Assembly (NCBI GenBank): GCA_021373015.1
Contig: JAJFTJ010000005.1
Location: 62,001 to 126,000 of the forward strand
Origin: Nitrospiraceae bacterium
GTDB taxonomy: Bacteria; Nitrospirota; Thermodesulfovibrionia; Thermodesulfovibrionales; UBA1546
Direction: 5' to 3'
Length of the DNA: 64,000 nt
A program made the position numbers and the translations under genes. Positions within the stretch are counted from its first letter, which is position 1. Every line of letters starts with the position of its first letter. This document shows, piece by piece, positions 46,072 to 53,597 of the stretch. The notes under the pieces were generated by a model. It ran no database searches and was not told the origin of the DNA. It saw nothing but the letters and a program-made list of their open reading frames with translations.

Positions 46072-46803
46072 ATGAACAATACAATTAAAATTCCGCTGTA
46101 TTTTATTGGTTTTGTGCTTCTGGGTTTTTTATTCGCTTACATTACGTTCCAGATAATCAGCTTCAGCAAGACAGTTGATGTGCCTGATCTTTCAGGTAAA
46201 AGTCTTGTTGAAGCAAATGAGATGTTGAAAAAAATAAAGCTTAGCCTCAAGATTGGAGGCGAAGATTTCGATGCATCAGCGCCGCCAGGAAAAATTATAA
46301 AGCAGGATGCTCCTCCAGGGAGCAAATTAAAAGAACAAAGAGCAGTAAAGGTGATAATAAGCAGAGGAACAAGAATTCAGGAAATACCGTTTGTTGTCGG
46401 TGAGCCTTCCGACAAGGCAGAATCAATACTTCTTCAAAAAGGATTTAAGCTAAACAGGATAATCCGCGTACATTCAAACAGCATTGAAAAAGACAGAGTT
46501 ATTGCACAGAGGCCTGGACCTGATGATAAATCAGAAGGAAAGGTTGTGCTTATTGTCAGCGCAGGAAATTATGATACAGTATATTATTGTCCTGATTTTC
46601 AGGGGAAATCACAGGAAGAGGCAATACAGATTGCTGAAAAGCTCGGACTGAAACTCAGAATTATAGGTTCAGGGGATTTAATAAGATCTCAGAAGCCGAG
46701 ACCTGGCGCTCAGATTAAAAAAGGTGAGACAGTGCTGGCTCAGATTGAGAGTTCACAGCCGATGAGGGATGCAGAAAAACTTAGAGGAGGAACAGGATGG
46801 TAA
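46072..46803 (+). CDS. Membrane-anchored PASTA-domain protein
   Basis: This 243-residue protein has one N-terminal membrane segment (about residues 8-29), then three PASTA repeats in the periplasm. Each carries a VP-type or P-D-F/L start, a (S/K)xEA helix and a G-x-I/V pattern (about 35-100, 103-165, 168-230). PASTA domains bind peptidoglycan fragments or beta-lactams and usually occur in Ser/Thr kinases or penicillin-binding proteins. Here the kinase or transpeptidase part is missing, so it may be a peptidoglycan-binding accessory or sensor. It overlaps rpe by seven bases. Confidence 0.87.
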   Translation: MNNTIKIPLYFIGFVLLGFLFAYITFQIISFSKTVDVPDLSGKSLVEANEMLKKIKLSLKIGGEDFDASAPPGKIIKQDAPPGSKLKEQRAVKVIISRGTRIQEIPFVVGEPSDKAESILLQKGFKLNRIIRVHSNSIEKDRVIAQRPGPDDKSEGKVVLIVSAGNYDTVYYCPDFQGKSQEEAIQIAEKLGLKLRIIGSGDLIRSQKPRPGAQIKKGETVLAQIESSQPMRDAEKLRGGTGW

Positions 46804-47471
46804 AAATTGCTCCATCGATACTTTCAGCTGATTTTACTCGTTTGGGCGAAGAAATAAAAAATTCAGACTCAGCAGGCATTGACCTTTTCCATATCGATAT
46901 AATGGATGGTCATTTTGTACCGAATATTACTATTGGGCCTTCAGTTGTTAAGGCAATAAAAAAGATAACAAAAACTCCTCTTGATATTCACCTTATGATA
47001 GAAAATCCCGATAAATATCTAGATGAATTCATTGATGCCGGAGCTGATTATCTCGCAGTGCATGTTGAAGCATGTATCCACTTGCACAGGACTGTCCAAC
47101 ATATAAAAGAAAGGAAAATAAAGGCAGGGGTGTCTCTTAATCCGGCAACGCCGCTGTCAACTCTTGAGAATATAATAAGCGATCTTGATTTTGTGCTTGT
47201 TATGTCTGTTAACCCTGGATTTGGCGGACAGGATTTTATTCCTCAGGCATTAGATAAAATAAAAGCCTTGAAAAAAATGATTGTAGACAAGAAACTCTCA
47301 ACCTTGATCGAGATAGACGGCGGAGTAAAACTTGACAATGCAAAAGAGGTCGCAAAGGCCGGCGCAGACATGCTTGTAATAGGTTCTGGATTTTTTAACC
47401 ACAAACAGGGCGAAATAACAAAGGAAGATTATATCTCTTTCACAAAGAAACTGCGGAACATACTGGTTTAA
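46797..47471 (+). CDS. rpe: Ribulose-phosphate 3-epimerase
   Basis: Rpe interconverts ribulose 5-phosphate and xylulose 5-phosphate in the pentose phosphate pathway. The 224-residue TIM barrel has the opening KIAPSILSADF, the HIDIMDGHFVPNITIGP metal and substrate loop, LDIHLMIENP, a VMSVNPGFGGQ loop and the C-terminal EIDGGV and VIGSGFF phosphate-binding strands. Length and motifs are standard. The start lies within the end of the PASTA gene, seven bases before its stop, so the two are translated together. Confidence 0.96.
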   Translation: MVKIAPSILSADFTRLGEEIKNSDSAGIDLFHIDIMDGHFVPNITIGPSVVKAIKKITKTPLDIHLMIENPDKYLDEFIDAGADYLAVHVEACIHLHRTVQHIKERKIKAGVSLNPATPLSTLENIISDLDFVLVMSVNPGFGGQDFIPQALDKIKALKKMIVDKKLSTLIEIDGGVKLDNAKEVAKAGADMLVIGSGFFNHKQGEITKEDYISFTKKLRNILV

Positions 47472-47487
47472 TAATTATAAAAATCCC

Positions 47488-48582
47488 ATGATTAACATCC
47501 CAGAAAAACAATACCTTCACGCGGAGAACCTGAAAAACAGCGCTAAATATTTAAAGGCGCTTGCCTTATTCAACAAAACAATCAGTCTTTATAAAAAAGA
47601 AAAGAATAAACAAATGTCTTTAGAGGGAATTCGTAACTGTTTTCTGTCGCTTGCTGACATCTACCGCATGACTGGTGATTTCAGATCTGCAATCAAAAAC
47701 TATAAAAAAGCAGACAGTCTATGCATTAAATTAAAAGACAGACAGACATCTGCAGATGCATCGGTCGGAATAGGACTCTCGCTGAGAGCAATGGGCAGAT
47801 GGAAAGATGCATTAAAATTATTTTCAGAGGCAAAAAAACTATATATTTTTAACAAGGATAGGGAAGGCATTGCTTTTGTGTGTTGGGCTGAAGCAGGTGC
47901 ATTGAGAATAGAAGGCAATATCCCTGAAGCTATAAAGACATTTAATAATGCACTAGAATTATTCAAGAAACTCAAAAACAGGACAGGCTTGGGATACTGT
48001 TTGTGCGGCCTTGGGGGAACAAACAGGATTGCAGGACTCTTCGATAAATCTCTTAAATACTACAGAGAAGCAAATAAAACATTCAGAGGATTAGATGACA
48101 TATTCGGCATCGCATATTCTTATTGCGGTGTTGGAAATGCACTGAGAATGATGAATGATTATGACGGAGCTCATAAAAATTTCAAGAATGCAGAGAAACT
48201 TTACAGAAAAATAGGCGACATTGTTAGTTACTCATATACTTTGTGGAGTCTTGGAAAAACTTTAACCATGACCGGAAAGTTCAAAACAGCTTTAAAATAT
48301 TTTGATAAGGCAGATAAACTTTTTAGAAAAACAGGTGATTCAAGGGGAAGAATATATTGCAGTCTTGGGAAAGGCGAAATAGAATTCCTCAAGGGTAAAA
48401 AAGCATCAGCATGCAGACTCTTTCGAGCCGCTTTTGAAAAAGCAGTTGAGGATATGTTTCTTGTGGAAAAATGCCATGCAAAGGCATTTCTTAGTTTTTT
48501 AGATGGAAAATCAGACAACAATTGCTATAATAAGCTCGGCTTAAAACTTAAATTCAGGTCTATTCCGTTTAATATTCCCTGA
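47488..48582 (+). CDS. Tetratricopeptide repeat protein
   Basis: This 364-residue cytoplasmic protein has no signal peptide. It is built of about seven to eight tandem TPR-like helix pairs spaced about 40 residues apart. Recurring elements are GxGxxLRxMGxxxxALKxF-type strings, with LGKTLTMTGKFKTALKYFDKADKLF, YRKIGD and similar. The longer-than-34-residue spacing resembles the Tpr-12/Rapsyn type repeats. TPR arrays bind partner proteins. No catalytic domain is present and no partner is evident from the neighbours (rpe and pgsA). A TATAAA element six bases before the ATG suggests it might also start its own transcript. Confidence 0.85.
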   Translation: MINIPEKQYLHAENLKNSAKYLKALALFNKTISLYKKEKNKQMSLEGIRNCFLSLADIYRMTGDFRSAIKNYKKADSLCIKLKDRQTSADASVGIGLSLRAMGRWKDALKLFSEAKKLYIFNKDREGIAFVCWAEAGALRIEGNIPEAIKTFNNALELFKKLKNRTGLGYCLCGLGGTNRIAGLFDKSLKYYREANKTFRGLDDIFGIAYSYCGVGNALRMMNDYDGAHKNFKNAEKLYRKIGDIVSYSYTLWSLGKTLTMTGKFKTALKYFDKADKLFRKTGDSRGRIYCSLGKGEIEFLKGKKASACRLFRAAFEKAVEDMFLVEKCHAKAFLSFLDGKSDNNCYNKLGLKLKFRSIPFNIP

Positions 48583-48603
48583 TAGTATTCGATATCAGGC
48601 ATC

Positions 48604-49155
48604 ATGAAGGAGAACATGAAGGTATTAAATCTTCCAAATACTTTAACAATAATGCGTATAGTTACTATACCTGTTTTTACAACAGCTGTGATATACAAAA
48701 GGTATGACTATGCGCTTTATCTTTTTATATTTGCAGCGCTTACAGATACTCTTGACGGGCTTTTTGCAAGACTGACAGACCAGAAAACAGCATTCGGAAC
48801 ATTTCTTGATCCTCTGGCAGACAAGTTTCTGCTCGTTACCGCATTCATTGTTTTTGCGGTTAGCGGTTTGATTCCGCTATGGCTTACTATAACAATAGTG
48901 AGCAGAGACGTTATTGTTGTTATGGGATGGATAGTAATATATCTTGTTGCAGGGAAATCAACTATTAATACAACCAAGACAGGAAAACTTGCGATAGCAA
49001 TGCAGCTACTATTGCTTTGTTATGTGCTTCTTGATATTAATGTGCCTTCAGTGCCAGACATACACGGAATGTTAATATGGATAACAGCAATAACAACTAT
49101 TGCATCAGGGCTGCATTATATTTATAGGGGTTTTAAAACTACATATGCAGAATAA
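48604..49155 (+). CDS. pgsA: CDP-diacylglycerol-glycerol-3-phosphate 3-phosphatidyltransferase
   Basis: PgsA makes phosphatidylglycerophosphate, the precursor of phosphatidylglycerol and cardiolipin. The 183-residue membrane protein has about four to five membrane segments. The CDP-alcohol phosphatidyltransferase motif D-x2-D-G-x2-A-R-x8-G-x3-D-x3-D is met by DTLDGLFARLTDQKTAFGTFLDPLADK (split in the source region near residues 46-72). A second ATG four codons downstream (48616) has AAGGAG just ahead of it but very close, so either start is possible. Its end overlaps the next gene by 11 bases. Confidence 0.93.
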   Translation: MKENMKVLNLPNTLTIMRIVTIPVFTTAVIYKRYDYALYLFIFAALTDTLDGLFARLTDQKTAFGTFLDPLADKFLLVTAFIVFAVSGLIPLWLTITIVSRDVIVVMGWIVIYLVAGKSTINTTKTGKLAIAMQLLLLCYVLLDINVPSVPDIHGMLIWITAITTIASGLHYIYRGFKTTYAE

Positions 49156-50455
49156 ATGCGGTGTGGAAATTGAAAAAATAAGAACTGAAAGCATTGCTGA
49201 AACTGCTGGGTTTCTTCCAGGAGACTTCCTGATTTCAGTAAACAATCACAAGCTCTGCGACAGCATTGATTTTATGTATTACAGGAATGAGCCTGAATTA
49301 CATATTGCCCTTATGAGAAACTGGAAAAAGATATCTCTAAAGCTTGCTCCAAAAGAATCTGAAGACATTGGGATTATACTGAAGCCTTTCAGGACAAGAA
49401 GATGCAACAATAATTGTGTATTCTGCTTTGTATCACAATTACCAAAGGGGTTAAGAAAAACACTTTATTTAAAAGATGAAGATTATAGAATGTCCTTTCT
49501 CTATGGTAATTATTTAACGCTTACAAACCTAAGTGCGAAGGACAAGACAAGGATTGCAGCACAGCGCTTGAGCCCGCTTTACATCTCTGTTCATTCAACA
49601 AATAAAAATCTCAGAAATAATCTTCTTGGGAATGCAAGAGCCGGAGATATCTTAAAGGAACTGAAATTTTTTAAAGAAAATAAGATCAGGATGCATACCC
49701 AGATAGTAATGTGCCCCGGTTACAATGACGGAAAAGAACTTGAAAAGACAATAAGAGATCTGTATGGATTTTATCCATATGTGTCATCAATAGCGGTTGT
49801 GCCTGTCGGGCTTACAATGCACAGGAAAAAAGAGCTTAAACCTGTTGAAAAAGAAGATGCTGGAAAGGCAATAGGGATTATTAATGCGTTTCAGAAAAGA
49901 TTTATAAAGAAACATGGAGAAACAATTGTTTATGGAGCTGATGAGCTTTATATAAAGGCAGGTTTGGCATTTCCTGCCCTAAAAGAATACGATGAATTGC
50001 CTCAGATAGAAAACGGCATTGGAATGGTGCCGATGTTTATGTCACAGTCAAGAAGAATTAGAGTTCCAGATGGCATTGTAAAAAAGAAACATTTCCTTAC
50101 ATTTACCGGAGTATCTTTTTATCCTTTTTTAAAAAAGTTTTCTGACAGGCTTCTGGAAAAAGACAATATACATCTCGAAGTCATCCCTGTTGAGAACACA
50201 TTTTTTGGGAAATCAGTTACAGTTACTGGTCTTTTAACTGCTCGTGATGTAATAAAAACACTGACTGATAAAATTGACGGATTTAAATATCTGCTGATTC
50301 CCGATGTTGTGTTAAAAGAGGGAACAAGTGTTTTTTTGGATGATGTCACAAGAAAGGATATCGAACGGGCTCTTAATATTAAAGTAAGGGTTGTTGAGTC
50401 TACTCCTGAAGGTTTGATAAAAGGGATGATGCCTGATTACAAGGAGGCTGCATGA
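49145..50455 (+). CDS. DUF512 radical SAM-type iron-sulfur protein with N-terminal PDZ-like domain
   Basis: This 436-residue protein is of the TIGR03279/DUF512 family. The first 75 residues form a PDZ-like domain (AETAGFLPGDFLISVNN). A radical SAM-like domain follows with the cysteine set RRCNNNCVFCFVSQLPKGLR. The Cx3CxxC spacing would be met by Cys-x3-Cys-x2-Cys, and SPLYISVHSTN and a YNDGKELEKTI region follow. DUF512 occupies the C-terminal half, ending with TPEGLIKGM. The family is conserved in cyanobacteria, Firmicutes and others and has no proven function. It sits between pgsA and aroE; the ATG at 49145 overlaps the pgsA stop. Confidence 0.88.
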   Translation: MQNKCGVEIEKIRTESIAETAGFLPGDFLISVNNHKLCDSIDFMYYRNEPELHIALMRNWKKISLKLAPKESEDIGIILKPFRTRRCNNNCVFCFVSQLPKGLRKTLYLKDEDYRMSFLYGNYLTLTNLSAKDKTRIAAQRLSPLYISVHSTNKNLRNNLLGNARAGDILKELKFFKENKIRMHTQIVMCPGYNDGKELEKTIRDLYGFYPYVSSIAVVPVGLTMHRKKELKPVEKEDAGKAIGIINAFQKRFIKKHGETIVYGADELYIKAGLAFPALKEYDELPQIENGIGMVPMFMSQSRRIRVPDGIVKKKHFLTFTGVSFYPFLKKFSDRLLEKDNIHLEVIPVENTFFGKSVTVTGLLTARDVIKTLTDKIDGFKYLLIPDVVLKEGTSVFLDDVTRKDIERALNIKVRVVESTPEGLIKGMMPDYKEAA

Positions 50456-51264
50456 GAATAAGTGCCAAGACAAAAGTGATTGCTCTTTTTGGTTATCCTG
50501 TTGAACACAGTCTTTCGCCTTCAATGCATAACACAGCATTTAAACATCTGAAATTGGATTTCTGTTATGTATGCTTTTCTGTGAAGCCTGATGAATTAAA
50601 AAATGCTGCAAAGGCAATAAAGGCTCTAAGTCTTACCGGTGTCAATGTTACTGTCCCTCATAAGGAAAAGATTATGCCTTTTCTTGATGAAATTGATGCT
50701 GAAGCTGCATTTATAGGAGCTGTTAATACAGTAGTAAATGAAAATGGAAAGCTCAAAGGATATAACACTGACGGCAGGGGTTTTATGAAGTCAGTGTCAA
50801 AAGCTGGAATAACAGTAAAAAACAAGCGTGTACTGGTTATCGGCGCTGGCGGTGCGTCAAGAGCTGTTTGTTACTATCTCGGACAAAAAGCATTAAAACT
50901 TATCATATTCGATGTAAACAATAAAAAATCAAATAACCTTGCAAATGATTTAAAAGAGATCTCACCAAATATACATTCAATAAAAGAGATAACAAACCTA
51001 GAAGATATAGATTTGATAATAAATGCAACGCCTCTTGGATTAAAAAACAGTGACCCTATGCCATTGGATATTAAACTAATCAAACGAAATCATATTGTCT
51101 GCGATCTGATTTATAAAAAAACGAAATTTCTTGCATCTGCTTCAAAAAAAGGATGTAAAACAATGAGCGGGCTTGGAATGCTTTTATGGCAGGGTGTTTT
51201 TGCTTTTGAATTATGGACAGGCAAAAAACCACCGGTTGATTTAATGAAAAAAGCAATTCTCTGA
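50452..51264 (+). CDS. aroE: Shikimate dehydrogenase
   Basis: AroE reduces 3-dehydroshikimate to shikimate with NADPH, a step toward chorismate, which also feeds the mqnA menaquinone route. The 270-residue protein has FGYPVEHSLSPSMHNTAF at the N-terminus (shikimate site), VNVTVPHKEKIM with the catalytic Lys, and the NADP-binding glycine loop VIGAGGASRAVCYYL. NATPLGLK and the C-terminal GLGMLLWQGVFAFELWTG complete the family pattern. It starts in the ATGA overlap with the previous gene. Downstream is an AT-rich 127-base gap leading to tRNA-Gly. Confidence 0.95.
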   Translation: MRISAKTKVIALFGYPVEHSLSPSMHNTAFKHLKLDFCYVCFSVKPDELKNAAKAIKALSLTGVNVTVPHKEKIMPFLDEIDAEAAFIGAVNTVVNENGKLKGYNTDGRGFMKSVSKAGITVKNKRVLVIGAGGASRAVCYYLGQKALKLIIFDVNNKKSNNLANDLKEISPNIHSIKEITNLEDIDLIINATPLGLKNSDPMPLDIKLIKRNHIVCDLIYKKTKFLASASKKGCKTMSGLGMLLWQGVFAFELWTGKKPPVDLMKKAIL

Positions 51265-51336
51265 AATATTATGAAAAAGTTTTTTTAAAAAATTTAAATG
51301 GTATTTACAATAATTAACAATAATTAAGCGGCTTCC

Positions 51337-51366
51337 TTGACTTTTGTTATGCTTCTGGTTTATAAA
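51337..51366 (+). promoter_or_regulatory. Promoter for tRNA-Gly
   Basis: TTGACT (51337-51342) and TATAAA (51361-51366) with an 18-base spacer (or TTATAA at 17) form a good sigma-70-type promoter. The predicted start is about 20 bases before the mature tRNA. Confidence 0.6.
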
Positions 51367-51391
51367 ACGCTGTTCATGTGACGGTTTTTCT

Positions 51392-51466
51392 GCGGGTGTA
51401 ACTCAGCGGTAGAGTGTCAGCTTCCCAAGCTGGAGGTCGCGGGTTCGAATCCCGTCGCCCGCTCCA
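51392..51466 (+). tRNA. tRNA-Gly (anticodon CCC)
   Basis: A complete cloverleaf: the acceptor stem pairs GCGGGTG with CGCCCGC, the D-stem is ACTC/GAGT, and the anticodon stem is TCAGC/GCTGG around the loop TTCCCAA. This puts CCC at the anticodon, decoding GGG. The T-stem GCGGG/CCCGT encloses TTCGAAT, and the CCA end is encoded at 51464-51466. It stands alone, with its own promoter, between aroE and the PilZ gene. Confidence 0.95.
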
Positions 51467-51514
51467 AAGCAGTCAGTTTGCAGAGTATAATCTGCTAAAT
51501 AAAAAAGGGGATAT

Positions 51515-51790
51515 ATGCTGGAAAAGAGAAAATCTTCAAGACAATATTTGAAAGAATCGGCATTTCTTGCAGCAAGCATACTCGACTTTAAAACAGCGCG
51601 TGTATGTACCTTAGAATGTGTTGTTAATGACGAAAGTGATGCTGGGATAGGTGTAAAGCTGAAGGTTCCTGTTGCCCCTGGGAATTTTGTAAGATTTCTA
51701 AATGCAAAAGAAGAAAAAAAGGGTTTTGTAGTCTGGAACGCAAAAATAATTGATAACAATATCTATAGGGCTGGGATAAAATTAATCTGA
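51515..51790 (+). CDS. Small PilZ-domain protein
   Basis: This 91-residue single-domain protein has the two c-di-GMP-binding signatures of PilZ: Arg5-x3-Arg9 in EKRKSSRQY and Asp39-x-Ser41-x2-Gly44 in NDESDAGIG. These are followed by alternating beta-strands (KLKVPVAPGNFVRF, KGFVVWNAKII, YRAGIKL). It should bind c-di-GMP and act as an adaptor through contact with an unseen target. AGGGG precedes the ATG. Two HD-type c-di-GMP phosphodiesterase candidates are encoded elsewhere in the window. Confidence 0.8.
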   Translation: MLEKRKSSRQYLKESAFLAASILDFKTARVCTLECVVNDESDAGIGVKLKVPVAPGNFVRFLNAKEEKKGFVVWNAKIIDNNIYRAGIKLI

Positions 51791-51884
51791 TATTTTTTTA
51801 AAAATAGATAATTTTTATTGTACAAGCACCCCTTGCTATTGAATGATCAACAAATTTCCTCCCATTTTAAACAGCGCTTTAATC

Positions 51885-51913
51885 TTTACTTGGTTATACC
51901 CATGTGATAAAAT
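51885..51913 (+). promoter_or_regulatory. Candidate promoter for the lpt-rpoN operon
   Basis: TTTACT (51885-51890), a 17-base spacer and TAAAAT (51908-51913) with a TG extension (51905-51906) precede the lptC ATG by six bases. Initiation would fall at or near the start codon, so the lptC message would be leaderless; no Shine-Dalgarno is present. Confidence 0.5.
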
Positions 51914-51919
51914 TTATAC

Positions 51920-52426
51920 ATGAAAAGGAAGTTTTTGTTTCTTCTCTTCCTGATTTTTTCCGTTGCAGTCTTTCTGATTACAAGAGAAAACAGGGAGCTT
52001 GAAAAAGATTTTCGTTTAAAGGGAGATTCTTTTATCGAAGGATTGAAGATTGTGCAGAAAAAAAATGGGAATAATATATGGGTTCTCAATGCCAAGAGAG
52101 CTGATATCGTTGAAAAAGAGAACAAGGCGATGTTGTCTAACATCGAAATTCTAATAACAGAAAAGGAAATGAAGATAAGAGCTGCAGATGGACTTTACGA
52201 CATGTCAGGGAAAAAATTTACTTTGCTTGGAAATATAATTGCAGATACAAAAGATTATACAATCATTGCTAATACAGCTGAGTGGACTTCCAATGGGGAG
52301 ATAAAAACAAAAGGTGATGTTAAAATCGAGGGCAGGAGATTTACTATACAGGGTGTAGGAATCGAAGCAAATTCAGGCCAGAAGGTGAGAATATTAAAAG
52401 ATGTTAAAGCGGTTTTTTATCGTTAG
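51920..52426 (+). CDS. lptC: LPS export system protein LptC
   Basis: LptC is a bitopic inner-membrane protein that passes lipopolysaccharide from the LptBFG transporter to LptA. This 168-residue protein has one N-terminal membrane segment (about residues 3-16) and a periplasmic beta-jellyroll of alternating strands. Typical strings are NIWVLNAKRADIVEKENKAMLSNIEILI and LLGNIIADTKDYTIIANTAEWTSNGEIKTKGDVKI. lptA overlaps its end by 26 bases and lptB follows, confirming the assignment. lptF/lptG are not here. Confidence 0.88.
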   Translation: MKRKFLFLLFLIFSVAVFLITRENRELEKDFRLKGDSFIEGLKIVQKKNGNNIWVLNAKRADIVEKENKAMLSNIEILITEKEMKIRAADGLYDMSGKKFTLLGNIIADTKDYTIIANTAEWTSNGEIKTKGDVKIEGRRFTIQGVGIEANSGQKVRILKDVKAVFYR

Positions 52427-52871
52427 TGCAGTTATTCTTTTTTCCTTTACGACCAATGTTTTTTCTGAAGATAGCACAGGTCAGTTAAAGGGACCGATAA
52501 TAATTACTTCTGACACACTGTCAGCTGATAACAAGGCCAGGACAGCCCTTTTTGAAAAAAATGTAGTAGCAAAGACTGAAACCATGACTCTGATGTCCGA
52601 TAAGATGCTTGTATATTATGCTGAAAAAACAGGCAGCATAACAAGAATTGATGTGGAAGGTAATGTAAAATTAATAAAAAATGATCTTGTTGTTACATCA
52701 GATGTTGCAAAGTATTATGCTGATGAAAATAAAGTTGTTTTTACTGGTGAACCAAAGGCAGTTGAAAAAGGAAATGTTGTTGCAGGCGATATGATGACAT
52801 ATTTTATTAAAACTGAACGATTTATTGTTAATAAAAGCAGGGTATTGCTTGAAAACAAAAAGGGGAAATAA
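52401..52871 (+). CDS. lptA: LPS transport periplasmic protein LptA
   Basis: LptA forms the periplasmic bridge that carries lipopolysaccharide to the outer membrane. The 156-residue protein has a cleavable signal peptide (about residues 1-22) and the OstA-N beta-jellyroll: GPIIITSDTLSADNKARTALFEKNVVAKTETMTLMSDKMLVYY followed by GNVKLIKNDLVVTSDVAKYYADENKVVFTG. The ATG lies inside lptC, 26 bases before its stop, in another frame. The next gene, lptB, starts immediately after the stop codon. Confidence 0.92.
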   Translation: MLKRFFIVSAVILFSFTTNVFSEDSTGQLKGPIIITSDTLSADNKARTALFEKNVVAKTETMTLMSDKMLVYYAEKTGSITRIDVEGNVKLIKNDLVVTSDVAKYYADENKVVFTGEPKAVEKGNVVAGDMMTYFIKTERFIVNKSRVLLENKKGK

Positions 52872-53597
52872 ATGCATTCACTGGAAATAAAGGGAATAAC
52901 TAAGAACTACGGCAATAGATGTGTTGTCAATAATCTTACTCTTAATGTTAAAACAGGAGAAATAGTAGGACTTCTGGGGCCTAATGGCGCTGGAAAGACC
53001 ACTACATTTTATATGATCGTTGGAATGATTAAACCTGAGTCAGGCAGCATATTTCTTGATGGTGAGGACATAGGACAGCTTCCAATGTACCAAAAGGCAC
53101 GCAGGGGAATAAGCTATCTTCCTCAAGAAGCATCAATATTTCGAAAACTGAGCGTAAGAGATAACTTAAGGGCAGTGCTTGAAATTAAGGGCTATCCTGA
53201 TACAGAGACAGATGAGATGATAGAGAGCCTTATTGATGAATTCAATTTGAGTAAATTTGCAGACAGGGACGGTTACAGGCTTTCAGGAGGTGAGAGGAGA
53301 AGAAGCGAGATTGCAAGATCTCTTGCGCTAAAACCTACTTTTATACTCTTTGATGAGCCTTTTACTGGTATTGACCCGTTAGCAATTATAGAGCTTAAAA
53401 AAATGCTTACCTATCTTAAAAACAAGGGGCTGGGCATAATAATAACAGATCACAATGTCCGAGATACACTGTCTATAACAGACAGGGCATATATTATAAG
53501 TAACGGAAATGTATTGGCAGAGGGAGCGCCTCATGTAATCGTTGAAAACCCTCAAGTCCAGACAGCGTATCTTGGAGAAGGATTTAAGTTTAATTAA
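52872..53597 (+). CDS. lptB: LPS export ABC transporter ATPase LptB
   Basis: LptB powers extraction of LPS from the inner membrane. The 241-residue ATPase shows LLGPNGAGKTTTFYMI (Walker A), the LptB-specific LPQEASIFRKLSVRDN stretch around the Q-loop, LSGGERRRSEIARSLA (signature), FILFDEPFTGIDPLA (Walker B) and ITDHNVRDTL with the switch His. The adjacent lptC and lptA confirm the assignment. The TAATG junction with rpoN indicates coupled translation, the same lptB-rpoN-hpf order found in many proteobacteria. Confidence 0.96.
   Translation: MHSLEIKGITKNYGNRCVVNNLTLNVKTGEIVGLLGPNGAGKTTTFYMIVGMIKPESGSIFLDGEDIGQLPMYQKARRGISYLPQEASIFRKLSVRDNLRAVLEIKGYPDTETDEMIESLIDEFNLSKFADRDGYRLSGGERRRSEIARSLALKPTFILFDEPFTGIDPLAIIELKKMLTYLKNKGLGIIITDHNVRDTLSITDRAYIISNGNVLAEGAPHVIVENPQVQTAYLGEGFKFN

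Noticed and set aside
48577-48602. CCTGATA/TATCAGG hairpin between the TPR gene and pgsA as a terminator
   Set aside because: No T-run follows and the ATG is within a few bases.
51403-51759. Minus-strand frame ending GAGDGIRTRDLQ
   Set aside because: Its C-terminal part is the reverse complement of the tRNA-Gly gene, a well-known false gene pattern, and it also covers the PilZ gene.
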